From Micrasema longulum (lineage: Eukaryota > Arthropoda > Insecta > Trichoptera > Brachycentridae), in contig JAGVSM010003561.1 in the NCBI GenBank assembly GCA_022494885.1, positions 105,908-169,907 of the forward strand: a stretch of DNA of 64,000 nucleotides. The letters are read 5' to 3'. The translations under genes were made by a program, and so were the position numbers. Positions within the stretch are counted from its first letter, which is position 1. The number at the start of each line of letters is the position of its first letter. Shown piece after piece: positions 35,011 through 46,829 of this stretch. Below the pieces are notes generated by a model that saw only the letters and a list, made by a program, of their open reading frames with translations, ran no database searches and had not been told where the DNA came from.

Positions 35011-35685
35011 AATCAAATCGGTTTATCGGTAAACACATCTGATGCACATACTCTAAGGTTTCAAAGGTATTTGAACAGGCGAAAAAGTGTGTGAACTAAT
35101 AAATTATTAATGATGTAAGCAAAAATGTAGCTTTTTTATTAAAATGTGTCGCGTTGAAAAGGGAAAACTCAACATTATTGTTTTTTTTCCACTCTGTAGC
35201 GGTTTAGGCGGAAGTTTATATCGGTTTTGTAACCTATAAAACGGAACCATTTCCTCAGAAAAGGCGTTTCCTATTTACGGATACAACTGCTTGCCTCTTT
35301 GTGCCCAAATGGAGACCTTTAAACTACCCTTTAAGGCAGCCCTTAAAGCAAATAGCATTTTCTGTCTTTCTTTTTACAAAAAAACAAGAATCTTTAGGAA
35401 ATGTGATCCTACGTATTCTTCGCACGAAATTTAATCAAAATATCATAAAAGACAATTATATGAATATAAATTGGAGACAACGCAACAGCAAGAATTTAAC
35501 TTTAAATAAAGATAAACGCATAAATATGATATCAACCATATTTATATTTTAATAAAATATACTATTTTTCTAGAAGAGTATAATATTGACAGCTTACTGT
35601 ATGAATTTGTAACAAGTTGCACGTAAATGTTTCCATTAAATTTGAGAAATATGGATGCGATATTGATCTTAAATTTAAGGTTCAT
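35011..35685. other. no recognisable gene
   Basis: Short frames only; nothing recognised. Confidence 0.45.
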
Positions 35686-35689
35686 AACA

Positions 35690-35845
35690 TTTTGAGTACG
35701 TCCAAATGTTTGTAGATAAGGCTTGATTCCACTTTCCATAGAGTTATGAAAATTTGAAAACAATTCGACAGGAGGGAAAATATAAGAAATGATTTAGTTT
35801 GATGAATCTCACTCACACCAATAAAGGTTTCAGCTCAATACGTAG
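35690..35845 (+). mobile_element. MITE family M, copy E (diverged)
   Basis: ACATTTTGAGTACGTCCAAA at 35689 and CAATAAAGGTTTCAGCTC at 35820 with a deleted core. Confidence 0.5.
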
Positions 35846-36002
35846 TGTTTAAAACTGTATTAACACTTCAGCGTATTTAGATATAGAGTATTTTATTTTA
35901 TAGAATCAGAATAGATTGGTTTATTTTCCGTTTTTCAAAATTAGTTATCATATTTCTGTATGCGAGGAAATAAATGATAAACTACGGTAATTCCAAATGT
36001 GA

Positions 36003-36422
36003 TAAAATGAGGAAGTTCAGTGGTTAATTTCTATTTTTGTTAATAGACTATTAAACGAAGCCATTTTTAAAAAAAATGAGGTATTGTTTTATCAGCGCTA
36101 TGATTTTTTAAAGTTTTATATTTATGATATTACTGCGCGTGTGACGTCTTAAGTTCTCTTCCACTACGTTTCGGTTGGCTCTTCCGATTGGTCCGTTAGA
36201 TAACCGTAAACCGGAAATCTTCCACAACTCTCTTATCATTGGTTGATTTATAGGAACTAGTGACGTCGTTCAAAGTAGTTCGTTTTTATAAATATGTTTT
36301 AATTATTTTTTTGTGCATTTTCAAGAATCCTTGCCGTACAATTTAATGATCTAATTTTTACCCCGCGTACAAAAATATTTTTTGTATCAAATTTCCCGTA
36401 GGGCTGAAGTTCTTCATCGAGC
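36003..36422 (+). repeat. R2 family copy 5 (most complete)
   Basis: AAATGAGGAAGTTCAGTGG at the left, GGGCTGAAGTTCTTCATCG at the right (inverted subterminal repeats). The interior has GTGTGACGTCTTAAGTTCTC and GTGACGTCGTTCAAAGTAG. Confidence 0.65.
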
Positions 36423-36985
36423 TATAACTAGGTTGAAATTTCACTCACTTCTTTACAATATTTTAAATAATCCCACTAAGCCTGTTTATCCGAGGGAGCT
36501 CTTCCAACCTCTATCACAGCACGGGCTAACTCTTCGTTCTAGTAACAAGAGAACCCTTTCAATACCCATTCACCGCTCTATTTTTTTTGCCTCCTCTTTC
36601 ATAGTAGTAGTAATAGGCAGCTCAATTATGGAATAATCTACCAACGAATGTCAGAGATGCCCCTTAATTATTTACATTGAAAACAAGATTGAAATGTCAC
36701 TATCTAAATGTTTGAGTTGCTCCTTTATTCTTCTTTCCTTCCCACATCCTCTCCTTTCTTCATAGTATAGTGTTAATTTTTTTAAAGTTCATTTTTGTTA
36801 TTAATTTTGTATAAAATTTAAGATTCAGTATAATTCTTTAGAATATGCCCATGTACTTGTAATTTTCTCAAACTGAATGGTTTGGGTAGGTAGGAAGAAA
36901 TTACTTTAATATAATATGCCCGCCCAGTATGTATATTTATTGTATTTGTATATAAAGTTTTAAAATAAAATAAATAAGCCAAAAT
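36385..36985 (+). mobile_element. LINE-b 3' end
   Basis: Frames read RLKFHSLLYNILNNPTKP, HGLTLRSSNKRTLSIPIHR and LWNNLPTNVRDAP (with a frameshift near 36615), then the 3' region with ATATGCCCGCCCAGTATG and A-rich end AAAATAAAATAAATAAG. The left edge overlaps R2 copy 5. Confidence 0.65.
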
Positions 36986-37075
36986 AAAATTTTTTGTCCT
37001 CTATTCATGGTAAAAAGCATAAACTACTAATTTTAAATATATTTATATAAATATATATATATGATGTAATAACTT

Positions 37076-37198
37076 ATATTTACATATAAGTTATTAATTT
37101 AAAAAATACTTGGTACACTTCCACTTATTTATTTTGACCAATTAGCGCTTTCACCCTGTACCAAGTATTTTTTAAATTAATAACTTATATGTAAATAT
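37076..37198. repeat. perfect 42-bp inverted repeat around a hammerhead half-motif
   Basis: Arms 37076-37117 and 37157-37198 are perfect complements (ATATTTACATATAAGTTATT ...). The 39-bp spacer carries, on the minus strand, GGGTGAAAGCGCTAATTGGT. The arrangement recalls inverted terminal copies of Penelope-like elements. Confidence 0.65.
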
Positions 37199-37404
37199 TA
37201 CAATGGAATTCCATCAAGAATTGTCAATAAATACTTTAAATGAAAAAAAAAAAAATATTTTATCAATAAAGATAATTTAGAAAAATCTATCTTAAATTAG
37301 ATTTTTAAAATGTGATAAATATTTCAGAAAACAAATTTTCTTTAAAGCCTCTGATTGAAAAACACAAAGTGTTTAAAGTATGGAAAATCACTAATTTGTT
37401 TCTC

Positions 37405-37642
37405 CTGGGCCCCGATTACAATGGGAAGTTAACAAAGTTATCTTCGACTGTCTATAAAGAATCGATATTTGTGTATGAAAATGAGTATATTAGCATGAAC
37501 ATTTAAATATCTTCATCGGTAACCTATAGTTGAACACGTTAAGAAGAAAAAATTGGATGCATATTCTGCACAGAAAACTTAATTTTACTTTGTAGATAAA
37601 ATCGAAGATACATGTTAACTTTCAATTGTAATCGGGGCCCTG
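37405..37642. mobile_element. 238-bp MITE with CNGGGCCCCGATTACAAT ends
   Basis: Left CTGGGCCCCGATTACAATGG, right (inverted) CAGGGCCCCGATTACAATTG, with AGTTAACA continuing both. The interior is AT-rich, non-coding. The same end occurs at 6847, and a diverged one at 62896. Confidence 0.7.
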
Positions 37643-38744
37643 AAAAGGTTTTCGGAGATACTGTAGTTTACCTCTCGTATTTAGATTTGAACATTGTATT
37701 TCCAAAGACGGAAGACAAAACTGGACGCTTTTGTGGGGTTTTAGATAATCAATAATATCTATTTAAAAGAGTTTATGATTATTACCTTAAAGCTGTTATG
37801 CTTTTTGTAAAACGTTTACACTTGCGAGAATCCCTAAGTGGTATTTTCCTCCTTATACTAATCTTATACTCACAGAAATGAGGGCTATGGTGTTTACAGG
37901 ACCCCAGGGATTTTATAAATATTTCAATATATTCGCGAATTTTTCGACAAACAACATCTCGCATTCAACCGGCAAAGTGAAAACGCAATTTCACTGAAAT
38001 TGCGCCCTTTAAAAGACGTTTTATAGTAATTCGTATATTTGCATACATCTTGTAAGTCGCTCTCGAGTTTAATATAATAACTTCAGTGTTCCTGTGAGAT
38101 ATAAGTATAATTTTCTGAACCATACAAGAAACGAATATTATTTTAATCCCCATATTAAATGTTCGCGTGGCGGCGCTGAATTTAATGAACCCTTCTATTT
38201 AGAAAGTCGAATAATTAAAATGTTGAGATACAGCGAACATAATATTTTACATGCCATGGTTTAATCATTTTGGTAGCACTTAAATATTAAAATGCTGAGA
38301 ATTCTGGCACTGATTAATATACTAAAACACAAGAAACATATCAAATTGTAATTTTATTTAGAGTAGAAATTTAGTAACGCAATAAAATCAAGGTGTCCAA
38401 CTACCTTACTTACAAAGTACTTTAGATAAAAAATAAATTGAAAGATACACTTCTCACATAAGTCATATATACGAGCGCAATATTAGAAAATACTTATGTT
38501 AAAAAATACACAGCTAAAAAAATGCACAAGAAAATCATTTACTTAAAAACTACATCTGGGTTTCTGGGTTTTTACAGATTTACTTTGATTTTCAGAAATG
38601 AATAAACATAGTAAACCAATATCGTTTTTCATCAGCATATACATGCTTTTACTAAACTCAATCAAAAAATTAATTGAAGAAACCACTTGACAATAGGGTA
38701 CTTTCACAAATCGGCAAAAACGTTAAAAATACATAAAATATATT
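37643..38744. other. no recognisable gene
   Basis: Two short minus frames (60 and 62 codons, 37782-38153) without motifs. No repeat match noticed. Confidence 0.4.
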
Positions 38745-38835
38745 GGTTGTGGTCCCGTGGTAGTTTTGTGGGCTCACTGGCCAAAGGGCCAAGGTTCAAA
38801 TCCCACTCTACCATAACTTGATTTCCATTTTTCCA
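38745..38835 (+). repeat. tRNA-derived SINE family B
   Basis: GTGGTCCCGTGGTAGTTTTG, then AAGGTTCAAATCCCACTCTA (B box), then CCATAACTTGATTT. Closely like 53788-53880. The acceptor arm does not pair. Confidence 0.6.
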
Positions 38836-39084
38836 ATACAAGTTATTTACGACATTTATTTTTATTTATTTATTTTTTAATCCAACACAGTCATAGTAAT
38901 AAACAAAACATAAATAATAACAACAAATAACAAGACCAATTATGGGTTTCATGGAGGAACAAAAATATTTAAAAAAAAAACAGACAGTTCGCTAGGGGTG
39001 AAAAGAAGTAGGATGGGAAAATAGGGAAGGAAGAGAAGAAGAAAAAATAGTAAGTAATTATAAAACAATGAAAAAATAAATAAA

Positions 39085-39235
39085 TATGCATATTAATGTA
39101 CGCATACAAAATACATACATATACATACACATACACATCCATACATATACATACAAACATATATATATACACATACATACATACACATACATACATACAC
39201 ACATGAACATATACGCATACACAAATAATGCACAT
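39085..39235 (+). repeat. CATACATA microsatellite
   Basis: Degenerate (ACATATACATAC)n run. Cys/Tyr-rich or His-rich frames in it are artefacts of the repeat. Confidence 0.9.
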
Positions 39236-39568
39236 ACTTTCGCGTACATTTATATAATTAATAATAAAATAATGAAAACTTATAAGTAAAACGATAAAAA
39301 AATTGTAACTAAAAAAATTGGAAACTATTTAGGAAATGGTTTGAAAATTCAAATATTTTAGTAAATAATAAGAACTCAAGTATTTCTCTTTTATAAAATA
39401 AAAGAAAAAAAAGATCCGATTTTTACCATAATGTTTAAACAATGGTTTATTTTTTAAACTTTTATTGTTTACCTTTAAGCAGGAACACTTGACGAATTAT
39501 TAACCCTGTTCAGTGTTTATTTTTTGTAAATTTGTGGATAGAATTTTAAGTAGCTCAAATTCCACTCC

Positions 39569-39865
39569 TCCATGCGCTTTGTAGCTGCAAGATGATTGGT
39601 AATCTAGGTTCAATAGGTTGATGTTAATCAACTGTTAAATGCCTGAATTTTGTAAGTAGGGTCTAAAATTTCAACCGTCCATGCGCTCAGTAGCTCGAAG
39701 ACATGTTATAATTTAACTCCTATTTTTTAAAATGAGTTTTTTAATTTATTTTAATATCATTCAAGCACTTAACTTTATCGCTGAATTAAAACATAATGTA
39801 AACAGGAGCAAGATTTCTTACGGTCCATGCGTTCTGTAGCGGCAAGACGTGTTAGGATATTTATT
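39569..39865 (+). repeat. three spaced TCCATGCG...GTAGC motifs
   Basis: TCCATGCGYTNNGTAGC followed by NNSAAGA recurs at 39569, 39678 and 39824, spaced 109 and 146 bp, with dissimilar sequence between. Confidence 0.6.
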
Positions 39866-40929
39866 TTCTGAACAACGCTTTTGAGGTGATATTCACAAAA
39901 ATGGCGCGGACGTCATCGGAACTTAGCGGGCCTTACTCAGGCCTTTTAATATCAAGTTAGAATAGATATCTCGGTATATATTGGCGAAGTACTATTCCCT
40001 CAATAAAGACTTTAGTTTGTTACCTTCAGGGGTGGTCTTTGCTATACCGAGACATAGAGCATTAGGTATAGACAATATAACGCTTATAGCATCCGTTTTA
40101 ATCCTAATACATTTTTTCGCATATTGCTATCCTTCTCTAAAAACATAGTAACGTACTAACGATTCCTCTAATATGTGCAGTAGGTTTCAATACTCTTGCA
40201 TTCTAACGCGATGCTTTTCTGACATCACTTCAGTCACCCGCGCTTACCCCATGTCCTGAGAGACCCCTAAATTTTGGCCTTTTTTTAACGAATTCCGGTA
40301 ATCCGAGTAATCCGGGTCGTCTTCTGCCATTTTCTAACCTATCTTCTTAGCTCTCTCTGGTAAAGACACCTACTCTGAGCTTCAATGACTTAATCGGTCT
40401 ACTTTCCTTGTTTGGATTTTTCTAGTGCTAAGGAACGCCTTGGCTCTTGCCTCGTAATATCATACATATACTGATCGGTCTCTGCCACCTAGTCGCTTAC
40501 TTTATTTGGTTCAACCCGGTACTTTGGCCAGACGTATAATCTGATTACTTGAATCCCTGATCCCTGGTACCTACTCAGTGGAGTACGAATGATGGCTGAA
40601 GGGCCCTTTCGCCAACTTCTGAATCGGTGCGAGACATCAGTAACTAGGAAAAGATAGTTCGGCTGTTCAAAGTACCACATTTTTTAGCCACCTGGAACCA
40701 TAAATCAACCCCGTATCGTGAAACAATAACTCCACCGCCTCTCAATCTGTAAAATCAGTGCTTGTCAACCCGTGTAACCAACGATGTTGTATTTCTTTGA
40801 TTTCCTAGTGCTTGCACTGTAGGTAATATATGAACTGAATCAATGAATATATTAAAAATATAACCAGACGTTTATACGCTTTAATAAATATGAACTGCCC
40901 AAAAATCATTATAATATACAATATTTCTG

Positions 40930-41275
40930 TGTCGAATATGTTGCTTCTCGCACGGCCTACACTCTAATGCGGTCGGGTGGCGGAGGGAGGTAGTCCTTAT
41001 ACGTGGCGAAAGGGAGACAGATAGAGCGGGCAAACAGCGCACTGTCCCTTTCGCGGCGTGATTGGTCGACTAACTCACATGCGCCATTGGCCAGTCGGTG
41101 TAGGCCGTGCATATTTTCTGTGTATAAATAGGCCGTGAGGCTCGATAATAAATCACCCGAATAGGGTTTTTTAATTATATATTTTTCCCTATAAAAGTGT
41201 CAAGTGTTAAAGTAATTTCAGATTTAACTTTATTTTTGAAATGGTGGTAATGCGCATAGCGCAGGTACACCAAAA
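40930..41275 (+). promoter_or_regulatory. possible LTR or promoter block
   Basis: GC-richer island with inverted GCACGGCCTACAC (40950) and GTGTAGGCCGTGC (41098), then TATAAATAGGCC (41124) and a downstream GATAATAAATCACC. It could be a solo LTR starting TGTCGAATATG and ending CCAAAATAAATTCA. No partner copy or gene follows, apart from a GC-rich non-coding tract to 41640. Confidence 0.3.
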
Positions 41276-42120
41276 TAAATTCATTGGCCCATCAGGCTGG
41301 GAAACATACAAGTTAGTAAAGTGCTTCGAAAAAAAAACAATCTCACTTTAAACACTGGTGTTTAAATCATCTCTCCGCTTTACCCTCCGCCGATATCGAC
41401 TACTCCACAGACCTTCGCCTGCCCTTTGGATTCGACTACTGGACTTCTCACTCTACGGATCCCGACAGCGGCGCTTTCTTCTGGATTTATAAGTCAAATC
41501 GGCTTTAATTGTAGTTTGGGGTGAGTGTGCGCTCAGTTCTTCGGTTTCCGTTACCTTACACCCAGCGGAAGGGACAGCTTAGTGAACTTGGTGGACCTGC
41601 TAAACTCACCGGTAGCGCGTCAGCCACAGACGCCATATAAATTATTTATTGTGTATACAGATAATTGGTAGAATATCATAATGAAATTTCTTAAAGTATC
41701 CAAAATGAAACACTTTTAGTGAATTTAATTCTACTTTTATTTGAATTATCTAACTCTAATGATAATAATAATGTAATACACGATTTAAAAATGAGAAATC
41801 CTGAAAATTTTAGTTTAAATAATATGGAGGTGGTTTATTCATGTAGTTAGCCGATGAATTTGCATTCGGACACGTCCGGGATGCGGACGCGGACGTTTAC
41901 ATTACACGGACTCTGTGGAAGGGGTAATCCTCTTTAAATAGCCAAGTGGAGAAAAATGCATCTGTAAAATGGAAATATTTTATTTCCACTCTGCAAGCGT
42001 TCCAGGAAAAAACATGAATTTTATGAATAAATTAGGCAATGAAGAAAGCAATTAAATCAATTAATAACGTTGTAAATTGTTATTACCTAATTGTAAGTAT
42101 CTTTCATTAATGAGACGACT
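41276..42120. other. no recognisable gene
   Basis: 41370-41640 is GC-richer but has stops in all frames; the remainder is AT-rich. Confidence 0.4.
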
Positions 42121-42121
42121 T

Positions 42122-42157
42122 TAGAGTATATACATATACATATGTATATACTCTAAG
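42122..42157. repeat. TTAGAGTATATAC palindrome
   Basis: TTAGAGTATATACATA and TATGTATATACTCTAA around a short centre; related to 34601-34725. Confidence 0.6.
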
Positions 42158-42393
42158 GAGACAACAAACTTTTTAGTAATAAAATATTAATTTATTAATA
42201 TACCCGGCACACTGTGCCTTTCGCCTTACAAAAATACAAATTTAAAAGAATATAAATACTTCAATATAATTGATTGATTTGGTGTTTATTTTGTAGAACT
42301 CCATATTTAAACTTATAATTAGAAATCAAACACTGATTTGAGTCTACTAAACACTTTATTTTATTTTTACAAATATAAACATATGAAAATAAA

Positions 42394-42440
42394 AACTTCG
42401 TGACAATTGTTTCGCCTTATTAGGGCATTTTCAAACTAAT
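42394..42440 (-). ncRNA. hammerhead-like motif, degenerate core (left arm)
   Basis: TTGAAAA in place of CTGANGA, T, stem II GCC/GGC, GAA, palindrome ACAATTGT, C. Stem I includes CTTC/GAAG. Core changes at C3 and G8 make activity doubtful. Confidence 0.4.
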
Positions 42441-42652
42441 GTGAAGATTATTTGGATTGAATGTCCTTATATAGTTATATAATTCAAGGTCTAAATTCCC
42501 CATTACCTATTAAACACTTAGCCTCACCCTTAACCATTGGTTTTTCCCTCAATTATGATTAGTGTACATGCTATAGTTCATAAGATTATTTTTATTTTCT
42601 ACTTAAGTACCTTGAATTATATAACTATATAAGGACATTCAATCCAAATAAT

Positions 42653-42703
42653 CTTCACATTCGTTTGAAAATGCCCTAATAAGGCGAAACAATTGTCACG
42701 AAG
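42653..42703 (+). ncRNA. hammerhead-like motif, degenerate core (right arm)
   Basis: Same as the left-arm copy, on the plus strand, with identical core changes. Confidence 0.4.
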
Positions 42704-43153
42704 TTTTTATTTTTAAATGTTTATATTTGTAAAAATAAAATAAAGTGTTCCGTAGACTCAAATCAGCGTTTGATTTCTAATTATAACTTCAATACAATGT
42801 GAAAAACATAAAAATCAAATTAAAAAGTATTATGTTGCATAAATACTGTAACAGAGCAGTTTTGTGAAAAAAACATATATGGATAAAAAAAAAAAATTCA
42901 ACAATATGTGCAGATAAAATTTTAAAAAGAAAAATATTTTTACATGTTTTTCTTCAAGAGGTACAAAATATAAGTATATTAAATACAATAAAATTCTTTT
43001 GTCTCAAAAAAAATTATAAATGGATGTATAAAAAAATTGTAATAATAATAACAATTGAAGTAATTAAAAAAATAAGTTTACACATAAACATAGTACACAA
43101 TAGTACCCACATAAAAGTAAACATAGAAAGCACTATAATCTAAAAAATGTAAA

Positions 43154-43453
43154 TTACCGTTTACCATCTTTGAAATGATAAAATAGAGTTGATTTATATA
43201 AACTAAACTCAATGTTAAAAATATTAGCAATGTCGGAATAGTTATTGCCAAGTACATGTAGTCGATTCAGAATAGCATTATATGAGTATGCTGTTCTTGA
43301 ATTGTTGCAACTAAACGGAGGGACTTGACGAGTCCTTCGTCCAGGTACCTTGAAGTTAATGAGTGCTAATAGATTTGGGCATTTCCATGTAAATTTAACA
43401 ATCTTAAATAAATTCAGTAAATCTATAATTTTTCTTCTCCCAGTTAGTTTCAA
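43154..43453 (-). pseudogene. LINE RT C-terminal fragment
   Basis: 99 codons open: GRRKIIDLLNLFKIVKFTWK, KVPGRRTRQVPPFSC, NAILNRLHVLGN. The pattern matches the region near the end of Jockey-type LINEs (compare RIHLKVPQRQTRYTQLFH at 52.1 kb). No RT motif retained. Confidence 0.55.
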
Positions 43454-43599
43454 CTAATTCAAAGTATTTAATAGAAAGTCATAGTTAATAAATTCATATC
43501 TGATTTCAAGTTTAAAGTTAACGTATCTTAAAAATATATTTTAAACTCTTTCAAGAGTATATTAGTGAGAACTATAATACGGAGTCCATATAGTTGAGT

Positions 43600-44400
43600 T
43601 GTATTTTTTTTATTTGTTAGTTTATTTATAAACCCTTACGGATTATTACATTCATTTTACATAGAATAATATATACATTTTTTAATCATACTCTGTTGTT
43701 CAAAATAATATTTTTTACGTCTTTTGTAAAGTTTGTCTGAGTCTTTTGTTTAGTTTTGTCTGGTAGTTTATTGTATAATTTCAGTCCCTCGTTCATTAGT
43801 CTTGATTGTCCTTGTCTTGTTTTAGAAAGTTGTATATGGTATTTGTCTGATATTCTCGTATTATGTCCATGTTGACTACAATTTTTTACAAGTTTTAGTT
43901 CTTCGTCTACTACAATTACATTAGTGGCTAATTTATGAATAAATTTTAATGATTCTAGTTGAAAGAGCTCAGTTATATTTAATTGCTTAGTTTGTTTAAA
44001 AAGTTCTCTAGTTGCAGTTAAATAGGGAAGGTCATATACTAACTTTAATATTTTATTTTGTTGTCTTTGTAGTCTGTTTATGTCATTTTGATATCCTGCT
44101 CCCCATAGTAGTTGCGTATAACATATTTTAGTTTTTACATAAGCTTCGTACATTAGAATTTTTTCCGTTTTTGGAACAAAATTTTTGATTTTTAAAAAAA
44201 TACTCGATAATGTCGCCACTTTGCTAATTAAATGTTGATATGAATTGTCCATGTTAATTGTTTGTCTATTATTATTCCTAAGTATTTAGCATGTTCAATT
44301 TCAGTAAGTCGTTCATTGTTTATGTAAGCATCTACTTTATGTCATTTTTTTCTAGATTAAAAAAAATTCTAACTGGCTCCTAACCAAATTTTTGTTCATC
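43600..44400 (-). mobile_element. LINE, 5'-truncated, RT C-terminus
   Basis: Includes an intact 188-codon frame (43686-44252) with KTKICYTQLLWGAGYQNDIN and RLQRQQNKILKLVYDLPYL, the region after RT in non-LTR elements. Upstream, in another frame, lies EHAKYLGIIIDKQLTWT, the conserved end of the RT domain; the YADD part is missing. Confidence 0.7.
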
Positions 44401-44619
44401 AATTTCAATGTAGCGATATTTTTACTGAAAGAACAGGCTTAATCCCTTAGTCCTAATCACTGCCTTTACTTTTAAAAATGGATGGCGGTATAACCTTGTT
44501 AGTATTTTGCCGTTTTCGACAGATGGAATTCACAAAGAAAAACAAAAGTTGTAAATAAGGAATTTTAAAAATAGCCAGAGAACGGCTAGAAATCAATATT
44601 TCCAAGATATATATATATA

Positions 44620-45185
44620 TATATTTAGGATTCTGGCTAAATGATAAATGGGATCATTCACGAGAGATCAAAGTCAGTATAGAGATGACGCGAGACGGGT
44701 TTTTTAGGATGCGTAACCCACTTTGCAGTAGAGATATTAGTTTAGACCTCAGAATGCGCATTGTACGTCTTCTCAGTACTTTTTTATGGCGTCAAAACGT
44801 GGACGCTCACCCAAGCCGCTTCAAAAGAGATCGAAGCTTTTGAAATGTGGTGCTACAAGAGGATATTAAAAATCTCCTGGGTAGAGAGAGTCAAAAACGA
44901 TGACGTTTTCCGACAGATTAAAAAAAAAGAGGTACTGAAGACCATAAAAGAAAGAAAACTTGAGCACTTTAGGCATGTGATGAGAGGCGAAAAATATAAC
45001 ATTTTACAAGTCATTCTACAGGGAAAGATTGAAGGAAGACGCAGTGCAGGGAGAAAGCGCATCTCTTGACTAAAAAACTTGCGTAACTGGTTCCATTACA
45101 GCAGCCCTTGTTCAGGGCAGCTGCTAACAAAGTGAAAATTGTTGCGATGTTTTCTAACCTCTATCGGGGAGAGGAAAGATGAGAA
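44620..45185 (+). pseudogene. RTE-type LINE C-terminus
   Basis: Reads DKWDHSREIKVSIEMTRDG, then after a frameshift near 44770 VLFYGVKTWTLTQAASKEIE, FEMWCYKRILKISWVERVKN, FRHVMRGEKYNILQVILQ and KIEGRRSAGRKRIS followed by TGA. A typical tail of insect endonuclease-RT LINEs; different subfamily from 33.4 kb. Confidence 0.75.
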
Positions 45186-45395
45186 AAAAACGAGTTGTTG
45201 GATTAAAAGATTATGACACATTAAAATACACTTCATAACAATGTTGGTTGTTAAGTGATATATGTGCCCAGGTGGAGGAAGAACTCAGTTTTGTGTGTGA
45301 AATAGAACCGGAATCCTGGACAAGTCTTTTCGACTAGATGGCTACCCTCAGATAAAAATCCTGAAAACGAAAATATCATGCATCTTGTTTGATTA

Positions 45396-45960
45396 TGTCC
45401 AAATGCTTGCAGACTTGCTGGATTTTCTCCTTAGGGAGTTGTTCATATTTCAATTTATTTCAACAGAGAGGGAAAACATTTTTGAGAGGTGAATATGGAA
45501 GTATAGGCATTTACAGGGCTTATGACCTGTCATTGGCTGGTTTAAGTGGCCACTTTACACACTGTGTAACATTCACCATTCTGCCCATGTTTGAACATCC
45601 ACATTTCCTCAACTCTTCCATCTGTTGACTTTTGTGAAGTTGAATTACTACCTGGTAAAAGAAGAAGCATAAAAATTGGAAAATTGTTTTCAGGCGTTGC
45701 CTAGTAGGTGATTTGGTTCAGCCGGATAAATCTTACCCACGTGATAAAGGTTTCAGCTCTTTTACTTCACAAAAGTCAACAGATGGAAGAGTTGAGGAAA
45801 TGTGGATGTTTAAACATGGGCAGAATGGTGAATGTTACACAGCGTGTAAAGTGGCCACCTTAACCAGCCAATGACAGGTCTTAAGCCCTGTAAATGCCTA
45901 GACTTCCATATTCACTTGTCAAAAATGTTTTCCCTCTCTGTTGAAATAAATTTGAATCAT
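45396..45960. mobile_element. MITE family M, copies F as a large head-to-head palindrome
   Basis: 45449-45640 is a minus copy and 45763-45953 a plus copy of the same 190-bp core, with only scattered differences. The spacer carries CAGGCGTTGCCTAGTAGGTG. The left outer end keeps TATGTCCAAATGCTTGCAGA. Confidence 0.75.
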
Positions 45961-46468
45961 GCATCTTTATGATTAGTTCGATTTTACACGCAGCTGTGTC
46001 GAAAGATAGAAGAATATTTTCCATAAGACCTCTAAACACATGCATTCTAAATAGCTAAACACACGACGCGTTCTTCTAGTCAGAGTTGAATAGTTCGGTT
46101 ATCTAGTATCAGGGTACAGAGAACGGCTGGCGCGGTTCCACCTCAAACTTAATGAAGGTATATTTATGCAAGAATCCGTTGCAGAACATGTTCTCCCGAG
46201 ATAGCCTGAGGCGAAAATTGTTAATTAAAATTGTGTTTACAGAAGAGATGAGAAACGGGCGAGGGGTAATTATATTTTACAATGTTTTCACAGAAAAAGA
46301 TCTGGTAACTACGCTTACTCAGTATAAAAATATTAATTGAAATATTTCATGTCTTTCCGGAAATTCAACCGCATTGAAGTGCTGTAGAATGAATATAAAA
46401 ACGCTATAATAATAATATTAAAATCGATGGTTTTGGCGTATCGAATAAATGCATTTTTTGATCTAAAT

Positions 46469-46640
46469 TTGTTGCAACAGAGAGGGAAAACATTTTGAGA
46501 AGACAACATGAAAGTCAAGGCATTTACAGGGCTTATGACCAGTCTTTGGCTGGTTTAACTGGCCACTTTACACACGGTGTAACAATCACCATTCTGTTTA
46601 AACATAAATATTTCCTCAACTCATCCAATTTTAATATTTT
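46469..46640 (-). mobile_element. MITE family M, copy G (partial)
   Basis: CAACAGAGAGGGAAAACATT ... GGCATTTACAGGGCTTATGA ... CTCAACTCATCC, minus orientation. Confidence 0.65.
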
Positions 46641-46829
46641 TTTGGACGTACACATATCAACTTTATAATGAGCTGAATGTTCGAAATTGTAGTATGTACA
46701 TGTAATACTACAATTAATGAATCATAATCGAATAATTTTTATACTCTTAATAAATCATAATTGTTTTTTAAATATTTATTATTTTCAATATTTTACAGTA
46801 TTTGATACATTTAGGCCTAGTTGTTAGAG

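Larger units (their letters stand above)
42312..42788. mobile_element. 180-bp inverted repeat with two hammerhead-like motifs
   Basis: Arms 42312-42490 and 42609-42788 are near-identical inverted copies separated by 118 bp. Each arm carries TGAAAATGCCCTAATAAGGC then GAAACAATTGTCACGAAG (minus in the left arm, plus in the right). No reading frame. Looks like paired terminal repeats of a Penelope-like element without the coding part. Confidence 0.65.

Noticed and set aside
38969..39289. Cys/Tyr/Val-rich and His/Thr/Tyr-rich frames
   Set aside because: Produced by the CATACATA microsatellite.
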